From Siphonodentalium dalli (taxonomy: Eukaryota > Mollusca > Scaphopoda > Gadilida > Siphonodentaliidae), in NCBI GenBank assembly GCA_032622095.1, contig CP136062.1, forward strand, positions 137,536,351-137,600,350: a DNA stretch of 64,000 bases. Reading direction: 5' to 3'. Position 1 is the first letter of the stretch, and each line of letters starts with the position of its first letter. Below are positions 33,624-45,364 of the stretch, piece after piece. A model generated the notes under the pieces. That model searched no databases, was not told the origin of the DNA, and worked only from the letters and a program-made list of their open reading frames with translations. The position numbers and the translations under genes were made by a program.

Positions 33624-33747
33624 TTGGTGTATTGTAAGCCTTTAGTCAGTTCTGTGTAATCTATTTCTCCGCTATTGTCCAGGTCCAGAAGTTTGACCAA
33701 TAAATGCAATTCTGTGCTGTTAGTCGGTGCATCAAGATCAAACAAAA
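33624..33747 (-). CDS. EF-hand gene, exon 4 (canonical EF-hand)
   Basis: The acceptor is 'cttttattttaag' and the donor is 'accaa|gtaagt'. It encodes residues 123-163 with split codons at each end (phase 1 in, 2 out). The loop D144-L-D-N-S-G-E-I-D-Y-T-E155 has every key position: D1, D3, S5, G6, I8, D9, E12. It is flanked by helix-like LHLLVKLL and LTKGLQY, a textbook EF-hand expected to bind calcium. Confidence 0.85.
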
Positions 33748-33899
33748 CTTAAAATAAAAGCATGAGAATCAGTGTGAAAATGAGTTCTATATTTGGAAGG
33801 AAATCAGTTTAATTTCTTACAGTAAATATGATCAAAGAGACATAACTGAATGTTGAAATTGTTAATAAGAGACATGAATGGTCAAAAGTCCATATACTC

Positions 33900-34120
33900 T
33901 TTAAAGGCATTGTTGAGAGGATCTCATGCAGGCACTCATATGGGGTAAATGTGAAAAAAATTTAAGTTTGCACAATAGCTATATACATGTATCATCAAAA
34001 AGTACATGAAAAAAATAGATTGATTTTGTCCTTATTTTTGTTTTCTTTAATAATAATTCTCCACTGACGAGATTTTGTAAGTCAAATCCATTGTCATATA
34101 AACATTGCTGTTACACTTGA
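33900..34120 (+). repeat. dispersed repeat with CAGTGGG-type terminus
   Basis: 'aaaggcattgttgagaggat...ggggtaaatgtgaaaaa' followed by 'agtacatgaaaaaaatagat' and 'ttttgtccttatttttg' matches segments at 23490-23620 and 31660-31720. Confidence 0.6.
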
Positions 34121-34479
34121 ATTCCGATAAAAACTAGTTCAAATAGTTGAACAAGCTCATGGGTTTTATGGAAATAATTGTTACTATTATTCAAAATCAT
34201 CCAAGGTGAACCATTCCAGTGAGTCAGACTTTTGAATAAAAATTTTAGTTGCAAATTAGCAAGGTCAAATATTGGTCATCAAAGACAGGTACACTGACAA
34301 CTATTATATATGCTACACTGTTAACAGATAAATAACATTATCAGCATCAAATAGTCTATCATTGAGAAATTTGTATTCATTATAATCAGCATTAAGGGTG
34401 ATCCTAAAATTCCAATTGTCAGCATAGAAATGTTGGGAGTTATTTCATTTAAAACAGAGCTCCAAGTGTAAAAATCATG

Positions 34480-35340
34480 TAATAATAAAAGGTCACTGAC
34501 CAAGTGTGTCCACCGAAAAGGTGGCATTTTAGTGAGGATAGCTTTTTTTAACCCTGTCAAAAAGCATTGGACCATGACCAAATTCAATCTTGGCCTGTGT
34601 CTTCCGAATTTTGAATCACATACCAAATATCAAGAGATTCAGTTGAATATTGCTCATGTTACCTTCTGGACAACCAGAGAACTAGGAATTCTAAGTCGAT
34701 ATATAAAATGAAAAGTTGTCTGACCAGTGTCACCTGAAGTGGTACATGGCAAAATCATCCGGAAACATTAGTGAAATTCTGAGTCAAAATTCATCTGGAA
34801 ACATCAAATCAGTAACATTAAAATCAAAAAGAGAATAATCAGACTGAACCCATATTCGAACATGACCTGTATTTTGAGCTTCGAACATAACCTCTATTTT
34901 GAGCTGATAAACTCACATACCAAATTTGGTTCAGATCCAATCATAAAAGCTAAAGTTATCATCCGGAAAGCTCAAAATGACAAAATTCTAAGTCGAAAAG
35001 GGGCCACTAATTATTCCAGAAAAAAATCATCGGAACGAACCCATTTTCGAACTCAGGTAAAAACGAGCAGACTGAACCCAAGTACGACAAATATTTTCAT
35101 GTGATTAATGCACATGTATACCAATTTTTAAAATCATTGGGGCCGAACCCATATTCAAACTTAGGCATAAACGGGCAGACCGAACCCATATTTGAACTTG
35201 ACATGTATTTTGAGCTGATAAACTCACATAACAAAATTGGTTTTGATCCAAACCCAAAATAAAGTTACCGAATGACAGATGGACGAATTCTAAGTCGAAA
35301 AGCATAACTCCCAGCAAAAATGGGAAGACCGAACTCACGG
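34480..35340 (+). repeat. tandem-core dispersed repeat (AAGGTCACTGACC family), second copy
   Basis: 'ataataaaaggtcactgacc' opens the block, as at 31715. Degenerate units with 'gaacccatattcgaac' and 'gagctgataaactcacatac' repeat about four times. It is non-coding. Confidence 0.65.
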
Positions 35341-35695
35341 AAGGATGGACATCGGCTATTTAATAGTCCCAAAAAAAAACATTTGGGGGACAAAGAGGGG
35401 TGGATCCCCAATTTGTCACAGTAAAAACTAAAATTTTGCACATGGGGTGGGGGAGAGATTTTTTTTCAGCCCTCTGTATGGAATATATTTGCAGATCATC
35501 CCACCCCAGGCCACATCAGGAAATGTAGCTAAACTTGGGAAGGAGTTAATTTTTTGCTGAGCAATGAATAGAATGAATAAGTCAAAAAGGAAAATCAAAA
35601 AGTTATAGTAAAGGGCTTGTATTGTACCTGTAAGTGAAATTATTTTCATTTCACCTATAGATAAATGTGTGCCGATGGATTTTGAATCCAAATTT
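35341..35695. other. unannotated junction between tandem blocks
   Basis: It contains short poly-A and poly-T tracts and 'gccacatcagg' but no recognisable element. Confidence 0.35.
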
Positions 35696-37345
35696 GAAAT
35701 CCAAGATGGCTGCTGGTGGCCATGTATTTTAATGAATTTCAGAAATAATCGATGTCTCCCATCTAGAGGTCACCCCGAAGATCCATATGAAGATTGGTGA
35801 CAATTGTATGAGGGATGTGGCCAGAATGGTGTGCCGAAGGATTTAGTCACTCAAAGAATAAAATCCAAGATGGCCACTGGCAGCCATGATTTTCTATGAA
35901 TTTTGAAAAAACCGATGGCTCCCATCTATAAGTCACCCTGAAGACCCATATAAAGTTTAGTGATGGTTGGATGAGGGATGCGGTCTGTAGGGTGTGCCAA
36001 AGGATTTAGTCATGCAAAGAGTAATATATAAGAAGGCTGCCAGCGACTATGTTTTTCATCGAAAATAGTTCAATAGCTCCCATCTAGAAGTGATCCTAAA
36101 CATGCTTGTAACTTTTAAAGACATTTCACCAATAACTGCGGGCTGCGTGGTGTGCCGATGAATTTAAGATGGCTGCTGGCAGCCATGTTTTTCAATGAAT
36201 TTTGAAAAAAATAGATGGCTACCATTTAGAGGTCACTTCAATGATCCATATGAAGTTTGGTGATGATTGAACAAGGTATGTGGCCTCTAGGGTGTGCCGA
36301 AGGATTTAGTCATGCAATGATGCCTACTGGCAGCCATGTTTTTCATGCAACAAATTTCGGAAAAATTTTATGGCTCCTATCTAGACGTCGCCCTAAATAT
36401 CCATAGACAGTTTGGTGATGATATGATTAGGGATGCAGTCTGCAGGATGTGCTGAAGGATTTAGTCATACAAAGAGTAAAATTCAAGATGGCTGCTGGCG
36501 GCTATGCTTTTGATTGAAAATTGTTCAAAATTTGATAGCTCCCATCTAGAGAGAATCATAAACATGCCAGTAAATTTTCAAAACATTTCTCCAAAACATG
36601 CGGGCTGCAGGGAGTGCCGATGGATTCAAATTTGAAATCCAAGCTGGCTGCTGGCAGCCATGTTTTTAACAATTTTCGGGAAAAAATTGATGGCTTCCAT
36701 CTAGCTAGAGGTCACCCCGAAGATCCGTATGAAGTTTGGTGATGATCGTATCAGGGATGTGGCCTGTAGGGTGTGCCAAAGGAAATTGTTGATGGGATGC
36801 ATGACGGACACCAACCCACGGTAATTAATAATTCAAATTTGACTTTGTGAAGTCGAGCTAAATGAAAGGGGTTATTGCTACAGTAAATGGAGTGATAGGG
36901 ATTGCAAAAAGTTGATATATGTCTATGTAATACTAAACACCCAACAGATTTAGTCATACCAAGAGTAAACCAAGATGGCCACAAACAACCATGTTTTTAA
37001 ACAGAATTAGGAAAAATAGTAATCTCCCATTTAGAGGTCATCCCAATGATCCATATTAGGTTTGTTGATGATCGGATGAGGGATGTGGCCTGTAGTGTGT
37101 GCCAAAGGATTTAGTCATGCAAAGAGTAAAATCCAAAATGGCTGCCAGTGGCCATGTTTTTCATCAGAAATTGTTCAAATTCAATAGTTCCCATCTACAG
37201 GTTATCAAAACATTTCGCCAATAATTGTGATCGGTTGTGGGATGTGGCCTATAGGGTGTGCCACAGGAAATTGTTGACAGACACATCCACGCACGGACGA
37301 CGGACGAAGCAATAGCTCAAACTTTACAAAGTATAGTTGAGCTAA
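35696..37345 (+). repeat. tandem block of about 165-bp 'aagatggctgc' units
   Basis: About nine degenerate units carry 'aagatggctgctggcagcca', 'ctcccatctagaggtca', 'gatccatatgaagtttggtg' and 'gtgtgccgaaggatttagtc'. It ends with 'cacgcacggacgacggacga' and 'atagttgagctaaaa'. A shorter copy lies at 60450-60900. It matches the tandem-core plus GGAC-tail plan of other blocks here. Confidence 0.75.
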
Positions 37346-37448
37346 AAACTGATGAACACTCATTTAGTGTTACATCTACTAGTATGTATTTCCTATTGGG
37401 ATGTCTCTTCACAACAGTAAATCTGTATATTATTTACTTTATTGTACA

Positions 37449-37981
37449 CTAGCTGAAACAGACTCCCTTTGGGAGCCTTTATTCAGCATTGGAGGGTCCA
37501 GCGTGCAGTTTTGCACACATTTACATCTTAGACAGTGGCAGCCCCATTGTGCATGAATTTTTATCTATTAAACACAATTTGTTTTAATTTTTCCATGACT
37601 GGAGCTTCCTGAAATTTTGCGAAAACCCTGTGAGAATGCATTCTCTTATATATGCAAGTCTCGCATATGTAAGAGAATACATTGACCTAACAGTATGTAC
37701 CTTGTAAGCCAGTGCATTCTCTTATATATGCGAGGCTCCTTATTGGAGACTCACATATACAAAATGTATAAGAGAATGCACTGGCACAGGATCTTTAATA
37801 CTGCACCAGTGCAGCTCCTGTCATGAAAGGGTTAAATCAAAACTTTTTTAAACTAATGCCGTTATAACATCCTCCGGGTTGCTCTGAGTTACCACACCAA
37901 ATTTGGTTGAAATCGGTCCAGGCATCTGGGAGGAAAATCGCAAACAGATATACAGACAGATCGTACTCTTTTATATATAGA
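37449..37981 (-). mobile_element. 533-bp non-autonomous Helitron with nested TTAA element
   Basis: On the minus strand it starts TCTATATATAAAAGAGTACG after A and ends with hairpin 'ggctcccaaagggagtc' (one G-T pair), then 'tgtttcagctag', followed by T. Host A|T is therefore intact. A family A TTAA element (37584-37835) sits inside, so the original Helitron was about 280 bp. It begins 48 bp past the donor of exon 3. Confidence 0.85.
37584..37835 (-). mobile_element. TTAA element, family A (inside a Helitron)
   Basis: TTAA 37584-37587, then a degraded end 'tttttccatgactggagctt'. The right end is 'gtcatgaaagggttaa' (37832-37835). Two hairpin modules are present (37632-37688 shortened, 37711-37784). 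Confidence 0.8.
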
Positions 37982-38029
37982 TTTATGGATTTCTTTCAAT
38001 CACAAATAATTTTCTAATAAATGACTTAC

Positions 38030-38201
38030 CAGATTTAAATTCATCATATGATGCAAGTCCCTCATTTTCGTTATCCAGATTTTTGAAGAGCTCTATCGCC
38101 TTGTCAGCATTATGATGCAGCCATTGATCCATTCGATGGACCAGATCATGAAATATAGGCTTGTTTTCCTTCAATTTATCAGATGCCTTCTCAAGTTTCT
38201 C
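38030..38201 (-). CDS. EF-hand gene, exon 3 (degenerate EF-hand)
   Basis: The acceptor is 'tttacttttttcag' and the donor is 'aaatctg|gtaagt'. It encodes residues 66-122 (phase 0 in, 1 out). An EKLEKASDKLKENK helix precedes HDLVHRMDQWLHHNADKAIE. The loop D108-N-E-N-E-G-L-A-S-Y-D-E119 keeps D1, G6 and E12 but has A at position 8, so calcium binding is uncertain. Two EF-hands in tandem (exons 3 and 4) fit the usual paired arrangement. Confidence 0.85.
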
Positions 38202-38221
38202 CTGAAAAAAGTAAAGGCACA

Positions 38222-39109
38222 CTTAATGTTTTGATCATTGATTTTCAAATTATCCTGGTGGAGGAAAACTTAGGAAATTTAGGACACAATGGTACATGAT
38301 AGCATAACAAAATGATAACCAAAATATTCAACATAGCTATATAGTGTGTTGTTGAAGAAAGATGTCCTCTGTTTTAGGAATACAGCATGTTCCCTGTTGG
38401 GGAGTTGGAAATATAATACCTGACACAAAATTAGTTGGAAATTTCACACCAACAATATGGTTGAAAATGTTCTCGTATTTTGATTTTCCTACAATTTGTT
38501 AATGGGGAATTTTTTTTAGAGCAACATGTGCATATATTCCAACTTCAGGTCAAAATTTGGGCTGAAATTTCCAACACTTGGAAGCTTGAAAACAGTGGGC
38601 TAGTCAAAAATGGTTAATAAATTTAAGAAAAACAAATCGCTCTCTGAATTTGCCTGGAGTTAGACCACTAGATGCAAGGATCTTGCAATTTTAAGGTGTG
38701 TCCTGGTCCCTCCCTCATGGCCAATCAGTAATCAGTTTGAGAAAAAAGAATCGGGGTCTTTTACCTGGCATTAGACTATTAGATGTCATGATTTTGCAAT
38801 TTTTAGTTTCAGATCTAAAAAATGTTCTCCCACTGGGCAGGCTCTGTTCTTCACCTGGGCAGGTGGCCAGTCTAAGACTACCAGTCAATTCAGAATAGCC
38901 TATCCAGGGCCTGTGCCTGTACTAGTCGGGGAAAAGACCAGAAGGGTGGGGTGTAAATGGAATTGCGCAAACTTGTGAGTATCACCTGGTTCAAGGTATG
39001 GGTTGAAATTCCAAGGTTAACACCCCCAACAGAGTCTGAGACCATTTAGCCACATCACTGCAGCTATTGCATACATATTACTGTTTCCCACAAGTGGAAT
39101 ATAGCCAAT
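38222..39109. other. intron 2; degenerate local duplication only
   Basis: 'ctggagttagaccactagat' (38652) and 'ctggcattagactattagat' (38765), each followed by 'ttgcaattttt'-like sequence, suggest an old duplication of about 113 bp. Otherwise nothing is recognised. Confidence 0.4.
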
Positions 39110-39545
39110 TTAACCCTTTCTATATTAAATACTCATTGATGAGTAGTTATCCCTTTGGAAATGTAACGTTCAGATAATAAGTTCACCAAACAACATTTTA
39201 TCAAACTCATTGCGGATGAGCAGTCACATTTCACTCCAAACAGACTAGCCTTTTGCCCTCATGAAACATTATTATTCTTGTGCCATCCGAAACTCATTCT
39301 ATAAAAGATTTTTGATTAAGATGTACCTTGTGTTCTGTCTATATCCATCATATACAATGGAGTGGTCTATAAAAATTATTCATCTGGAGGGGTGTTCAGG
39401 AAAAATAAGCAGACGACAGATAACAAAAATGCAGAAGGAGTCCTATTTATTGGAGGGAAATATTCAGATAATAAGTTCAACTTTGTTGAACTTATAATCT
39501 GAACATTTCCTGAGGGATAACTACTCATCAGTGAGTATTTAGTAT
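39110..39545 (+). mobile_element. TTAA element, family G (long TIR)
   Basis: TTAA (39110) plus 'ccctttctatattaaatact'. The subterminal 'catgatgagtagttatccct'-like and 'cagataataagttcaac' recur in reverse complement at 39470-39540. The expected right terminus is replaced by 'tatttattacacgcttg', so the right end is disrupted. The same family at 47375-52385 is more complete. Confidence 0.65.
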
Positions 39546-39965
39546 TTATTACACGCTTGTTCCTATAGAAGTACAGTGTTATTGCTGTTCCATATTCACA
39601 AATCCGTATGGAACGTACGTTCCATACACATTTCGTTGACGTAAAATGACGTACATGACGTTCGTCTCAACCATGAAACTAGAACTATTTAAATAAAAGA
39701 ATCATCACACATGACAAACACGCCCTGTATGAGCCTAAATAAACATTCTAATCATGTATTTTTAATGCACGGATTCTAGGACGCGAAGCGTGTAATAAAC
39801 ACAGAATGACACGATGTGTAAATGGGTTTGTCGATACGGCACTCGTGCTGTCGCAGAGGGATAGAACTCGAGACGCAAGCGCCTCTCGTTCTATCCTTCC
39901 GCGACATCACTCGTGCTGTATCGACAAACCCATTTACACATCGTGTCGTTCTGTGTATATGTAGA
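39546..39965. mobile_element. TIR element plus 150-bp palindrome
   Basis: 'ttattacacgcttg' (39547) is inverted at 'cgaagcgtgtaataa' (39784-39798), which suggests a 250-bp TIR element. It abuts a strong palindrome whose arms 'acacagaatgacacgatgtg' (39800) and complement (about 39938-39957) enclose 'ctcgagacgcaagcgcctctcg'. The palindrome is CG-rich compared with its flanks. Confidence 0.65.
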
Positions 39966-40009
39966 ATGGTTTAAAACAAAGATTTGTTATTATGTATACT
40001 AGAAATGTT

Positions 40010-40240
40010 TTAACCCTTCCATGACCAGAGCTTCCTGAAATTTTGCAAAAACTTTGTGCCAATGCATTCTCCTTTATATGCATTGGCCTAACAATATTTA
40101 CCTTGACCGTGTATTAAAGCCAGTGCATTCTCTTATATATGCGAGGCTCACTATGGGAGACTCGCATATATATATAAGAGAATGCACTGGCACAGGATAT
40201 TTAATGCTGCACCAGCACAGCTCCCATCATGAAGGGTTAA
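40010..40240 (+). mobile_element. TTAA element, family A
   Basis: TTAA 40010-40013 and 40237-40240. The termini are 'cccttccatgaccagagctt' and 'gctcccatcatgaaggg'. The first hairpin module is reduced, and the second (40121-40189) is nearly intact with an extra TATA. Confidence 0.8.
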
Positions 40241-40313
40241 TTGAAAAGGATATTTTTGTTGTGTTAAGTTGGAAGTCATCATGAAACTTTGAGACCAACT
40301 AGCTAAATACATA

Positions 40314-40525
40314 CACTAATGCCCTAAATAATGGACTCCTTAACCACAGCAGAATTATGGGTAATTTTGCAGGATTTAGTCGGAAATATGGCTTGTTGTC
40401 ATTCATCGGAAAGCTCTCACTGAGAATTTCCGATGAATGGCAACAAGCCATATTTCCGACTAAATCCTGAAAAATTACCCATAATTCTGCTGTGGTTAAG
40501 GAGTCCATTATTTAGGGCATTACTG
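40314..40525. mobile_element. palindromic TA-flanked MITE
   Basis: The same family as 28777. The left end CACTAATGCCC has one change from CAGTAATGCCC, and the right end is GGGCATTACTG before TA. The arms are near-perfect over about 100 bp. Confidence 0.85.
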
Positions 40526-41208
40526 TAGTTACGACATGATCACAGTGAGTCTTTATTAATCTGGAGATAATATCCAGGTTTAGATACAAAGTTATATTAC
40601 ACTCTGACTACAAGAAATGAAGACTATATAATAAATATTATATGTCACAGACATGAAAAATAACCAATTAATATCTTGACAATAATATCGTAACCTTTTA
40701 GTGCAGCATGTCAACCCGAAGCTATACATTGTAGTTGTTTGGTATGACCAGGTATCAGGCAATACATAACACATGCTATGTTAGATGATATGTGCTTCCA
40801 GATTTTGCTGTCAAATGATAACTAAATCTGTGAAAACACAGTTTCATTGAGCGTGTATAAAAAACGAATATAGCTGTGTCATTACTGGCTAATATTTTTT
40901 TGCACTATGCAAAAAAAATATATATAATTTATTAAGCCCCAAGGTGTTCGTAATACGTTCTAATTGAAATAATTGATATTAAAATTCCTATAAAATCATG
41001 AACATCAACATTGTAAAATGTCAAAGAATTAACAATTATTATATACAATCCAGATTTTCAACCAAACGTTCAAATTAAAATTGACAAATTTTCTTGAAAA
41101 CTGGATATCTTATATCAAATGTAACTGCAATTTGCGACCAGTCATTCAACGTCGGGAGGACCGTCGCGGAACAGGATTCAATTCATGTGTTTATGAGTGT
41201 GTTTGCAT
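40526..41208. other. no recognisable feature
   Basis: AT-rich intron 2 sequence. Confidence 0.4.
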
Positions 41209-41546
41209 TTAACCCTTTACCCAACAGAAGGGCCCTGTGCCAATGCATTCTCTTATATATGCGAGTCGACCATAGGTCGCCTCGCATATATAAGAGAATG
41301 CATTAGCTTAACACATTTTTTTAGGCCAATGCATTCTCTTATATATGCGAGGCGACCTATGGTCGACTCGCATATATAAGAGAATGCATTGGCACAGGGC
41401 ATAACTGTAACTATCACAATGTGGTTAAGGAGCCGGTTCCAATGATATCCATATTTGTATGGTTCTATTGAGACAGACCGAAGATAGTTTAGGCTGTTGA
41501 AGCTTTATTTGGCCGGTTTTGGCCGTTTTGTTGGGTAAAGGGTTAT
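41209..41546 (+). mobile_element. TTAA element, family B, two complete hairpin modules
   Basis: TTAA 41209-41212 plus 'ccctttacccaacagaaggg'. Modules lie at 41240-41305 and 41326-41392 in opposite orientation. The unique tail 'ataactgtaactatcacaat...ttgttgggtaaaggg' matches 29590-29735 in reverse. The right target site is mutated to TTAT. Confidence 0.85.
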
Positions 41547-41870
41547 TAATAGAAAATCATAAATAGATTTTAGGAGAATAATGTACATCATCCATGTATG
41601 ACATACTGCATCCCTGACCACTCTATATTCCCAACTAAGAAACTATTTTCTGACTTTTATAGCTAGGCTACTTAAAATTTACTAAGTAGCCTATATGGGC
41701 AGCGAACCTCGATCGTAGCTGTAGGTCTATTTTTCATCACAATTGTGAGCTCTTGGTCTAGATAATAGATTGCGCAGATGTTGACATAAATGTTGGTTTG
41801 AAAATAAAAATATGAGATCAATCTCGACATTTTCACTGATCATTGTCCAATCCTACAAATAATGTGTCTG
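41547..41870. other. no recognisable feature
   Basis: Intron 2 sequence, with nothing that I can support. Confidence 0.4.
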
Positions 41871-42260
41871 GCATTTGTAGAATTAGGTCCCCCAGAATGT
41901 GAATATTTTTAGTAGCTATCCCACACGGTGGGCTAGCATAACCAAATTCACCCTCTGGAAACCTCATTCTGCTTAGGCATCGACTGCTATCGGAGACCTA
42001 GGTTCAGATTGAATTTCCCCAGTTGAAGCTGGTGATGTTCACTCATTAGTCACCTAGATTATGCATTTTATCATCTGCAAATTAAGGAATATAGAAACTG
42101 AACAGAAGGGAAAAAGTAACTAAAAAACAATGTTAGTTTTAGACTATAATACTTCCCAGAAGATGAGGCCTAAGTAGAATGAGGTCCCCAGGTGGTGAAT
42201 TTGGTGATGCTAGCCCACTGCACGGGATAGCATCACTATATTCACCCCTGCAAATGACAG
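41871..42260. repeat. family F hairpins with 180-bp spacer
   Basis: A degraded hairpin (41878-41972), then the 'ttccccagttgaagctggtg ... gatgaggcctaagtagaatg' spacer as at 21050, then a second hairpin (42178-42255). It is a single-unit version of the 21048-22160 block. Confidence 0.75.
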
Positions 42261-43243
42261 ACACACTATTTGCAGGCTTGTCAGCGACAAGGAAGTCACT
42301 CAATGCCATAGTTTTACTAAATGGTTTGTCACTATTAATTTACCGAAATAATTATCTGGAATTATTATCAAAAAATCCTGTAAGAGACAAGCATTTTTCA
42401 ACAGGCAATATTAAAAAATAAAGTGAATGTTCAAATAGAATAAATATGTATTGCTTCACTTATTTTCTGTTTCCATTTTTATCGTTGCTAATAAATGTCG
42501 AACGATGACTGATCGATTGTTATATTATGTAGGAATATATATCACAAATTTTGGTGCTTTGAGGTGTTAAATTTTACTCACTACAGTATAATCACATAAA
42601 ATATATGTAAAATTTTGCAGTTAATATTTTCTGTCATTTAAAAAAAGTATGGTAGAGTGATCTGAGTATAACTACTAATGAGGGAATACGCGCCTCTCCT
42701 TGTTGGATTGCGACCAATGCACTCTTGTCATTTTCATGAATAGAGTGATTATTTTGCTGCAAAATAGGATATATCTTAAAAAACAACGGGGTTTGTTGAC
42801 ATATTTCGCTCTACTGTAACAAAACTGTATGAAAACAAAGATGTCAACACACTATATCTTGTCACTGAGGGATTATTGATAATGAAAATATGAACAAAGT
42901 CCATCTAAATTTCAAGTTCTTCTTGTTGATAATGGTTTGAAAAGCTTTGTATGATTTTTTCAGCTTTACCCACTGCAAACACCTTCCATATCTTGAATGT
43001 ATTTGAATCTAATCCAGGTTTTTAATAATAAATAATCTATTAATAGGAAGGTTTAGACCAAGAACTCCTAACTTGAAATGTCAGGGGCTAGCTGTCAGCT
43101 ACTATGGCTCAGATGATGGATGTAATCACTGGACAATCTTGCCTAGATAAAGATGGATCATATCTATCCAAACACAGAAATGCCTGGTGATAAAATACAT
43201 ACATCAACTGACAATTGGACACTAGATATATACCTCCCAATTA
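42261..43243. other. no recognisable feature, one terminus-like fragment
   Basis: Near 42965-42990, 'ctttacccactgcaaacacc' resembles in reverse the CAGTGGGTAAA terminus found at 24950. 'atgaacaaagtccatctaaa' near 42890 belongs to the same dispersed family. The rest is unassigned. Confidence 0.4.
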
Positions 43244-43443
43244 CAGTAATGCTCTAATTAATCGACTCCTGAACCACAGCAGTCAGCAGAGTTATGGGTA
43301 ACTTTTCAGGATTTAGTCGGAAATATGGCTTTTTGCCATTCAGCTTTCCGATGAATGGCAACAAGCCATATTTCCGACTAAATCTTGAAAATTTACCCAT
43401 AATTCTAATGTGGTTAAGGAGTCGATTAATTAGAGCATTACTG
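43244..43443. mobile_element. palindromic TA-flanked MITE
   Basis: The same family as 28777, with a shortened tip ('gccattcagctttccgatga') and several arm mismatches. TA lies on both sides. Confidence 0.85.
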
Positions 43444-43589
43444 TATATCACTATACACAGTATTAGTGTCAAGGTGTCAAAGAATACTGAGAGATATAAC
43501 ATGATTCATTGATATAAAACTCAGATGCAGAACTGCCAATACTTCAAAATGTGCGATCAAATCACTTTTAACAAGAATAGTTCAGTCTT

Positions 43590-43844
43590 TTATCCCTTTA
43601 ATGACTGGAGCTTCCTCAAATTTTTTGAAAACCTTGTGCCAATGCATACTCTTATATACACGAGTCTCCCACAGGGAGCCTTGCATATTTCAGAGAATAC
43701 ATGAGCCAAAAAATATTTACCTTGTAAGCCAATGCATTCTCTTATATATGGGAGGCCCCCATGAGAGACTCGCATATATAAGAGAATGCATTGGCACAGG
43801 GTCTTATTGCTGCACCAGTGCGGCTCCCGTCATGAAAGGATTAA
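43590..43844 (+). mobile_element. TTAA element, family A
   Basis: The left end 'tatccctttaatgactggag' has lost a clear TTAA. The right end is 'cccgtcatgaaaggattaa' (43841-43844). Hairpin modules lie at about 43637-43703 (degraded) and 43730-43795. Confidence 0.75.
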
Positions 43845-43892
43845 AGATTCAGATTTCCAAACCTTCAATTACAACAACAACATACAATCAAA

Positions 43893-44306
43893 TATAACCC
43901 TTTACCCAACAGAACGGCCCTGTGCCAATGCATTCTCTTATATATGCGAGTCGACCATAGGTCGCCTCGCATATATAAGAGAATACATTGGCTTAACACA
44001 TATTAAAAATGATCAAATTGTCAAAGAATGTAGAAAATATTATAAGAAAAAATGGTAAAAAGTGTTAAATAAAGATTTTTTTAGGCCAATGCATTCTCTT
44101 ATATATGCGAGGCGACCTATGGTCGACTCGCATATATAAGAGAATGCATTGGCACAGGGCATAACTGTAACCATCACAATGTGGTCAATGAACCGGTTCC
44201 AATGATATCCATATTTGTCTGGTGTTATTGAGACAGACCAAAGATATTTTAGGCTGTTGAAGCTTTATTTGGGCACTTTTGGCCAGTTTGTTGGGTAAAG
44301 GGTTAA
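43893..44306 (+). mobile_element. TTAA element, family B, two hairpin modules
   Basis: The left end is 'ataaccctttacccaacaga' (TTAA mutated to ATAA) and the right end is 'ttgttgggtaaagggttaa' (44303-44306). Modules at 43923-43989 and 44086-44152 lie in opposite orientation. The 96-bp spacer is longer than in the 41209 copy, which is deleted there. Confidence 0.85.
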
Positions 44307-45236
44307 CACAATGGATTGCTGTGTTCCCCTAAACAAAATTTGAAGACAAAAAGTGATGTATAAATTAGACATATACACATATCACAGAATGTCATATTTT
44401 GTTATTAAGAAATAAACAAATTATTATTGCTCACCCTCTAAAAATATATGAAATAAATCAATAAAAAATTCAATATCAAACAAGATGGTGTCTTTCATGT
44501 GACATGCACTTTCCAAATGTGTTATTTTAGAATCTCAAGTAAAATCTGTTTCAGAAAAAGTTGACCTGAGTGCTGAATACATATTAACACTCTCTGTAAT
44601 AGGACCCTGCAAGTCACACCAATCATTTTTTTAAAGGTACTCAATCCGATTTGATGGTCCCCATATAATCAGATTCCAACAACAACATTTATAGAAATGC
44701 TGCTTCAGTTATCATAATCGATTAATTGCCCAAAAATAATGCTAACCACTCTCAACTATACCGGTAGTATAAAATTGCCCGAAACGTGTTATTTATCAAC
44801 ATGTTGTTCGACAAAATTTGGCCTTATTATCAACAGAAAGCCTCTTGATTTTAGAGTTATCCATCTTCATCAGCAATTTGGTCTGAGACCTTTGGCTGTT
44901 AACTGGGCCACTAATAATTCTCGATGATGAAAAATAATAGATTTCAAAAATTGATAGGTGGGTTCCTCGACTCAAATCAAATATTTTTTACCGCCGAATC
45001 CAGCCGAATCCAAATAAATAGTAATTGAGGGGTGCTTAATCAGATTATGCATCTGTAACATGTCAATTATTTTATGCATTGAAAATTGCAAAAGGTTAAT
45101 TATTGAATTATTTTGATGATACATGTAAGTTACGCTGCTTCCTGTCAGGAACATTGCACCTGAAAATGAAATTCTGTCAATTAGTCATAGATAAGCACTA
45201 TAAAAATCCCTGCTCATCTCATTCATGTTGACTCAC
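44307..45236. other. intron 2, no recognisable element
   Basis: It contains a 62-codon frame (44739-44927) without splice or family support. Confidence 0.4.
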
Positions 45237-45364
45237 ATTTGCTTTTTCAGATTTGCTCAACTTCTTTTTCTTCCCCTTCCTCCTTCTCTTTGCAGACCCT
45301 AGTTTTTTGGAATGAGTCTCGTCCCCAGACACAAGTGTACTGGGCTCATCATCATTAGATTTAC
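45237..45364 (-). CDS. EF-hand gene, exon 2 (basic segment)
   Basis: It encodes residues 23-65, with acidic KSNDDEPSTLVSGDETH followed by the strongly basic KKLGSAKRRRKGKKKKLSKS. The donor 'gcaaat|gtgagt' is strong (phase 0). The acceptor chosen is 'ggagtttag' (45366-45365), because it gives phase 1 to match exon 1. The neighbouring AG at 45374-45373 would give phase 2. RRRKGKKKK is a nuclear-localisation-like cluster; the role is inferred. Confidence 0.7.

Noticed and set aside
44739-44927. 62-codon plus-strand frame
   Set aside because: No splice signals in phase, no motif, and it is intronic to the minus-strand gene.
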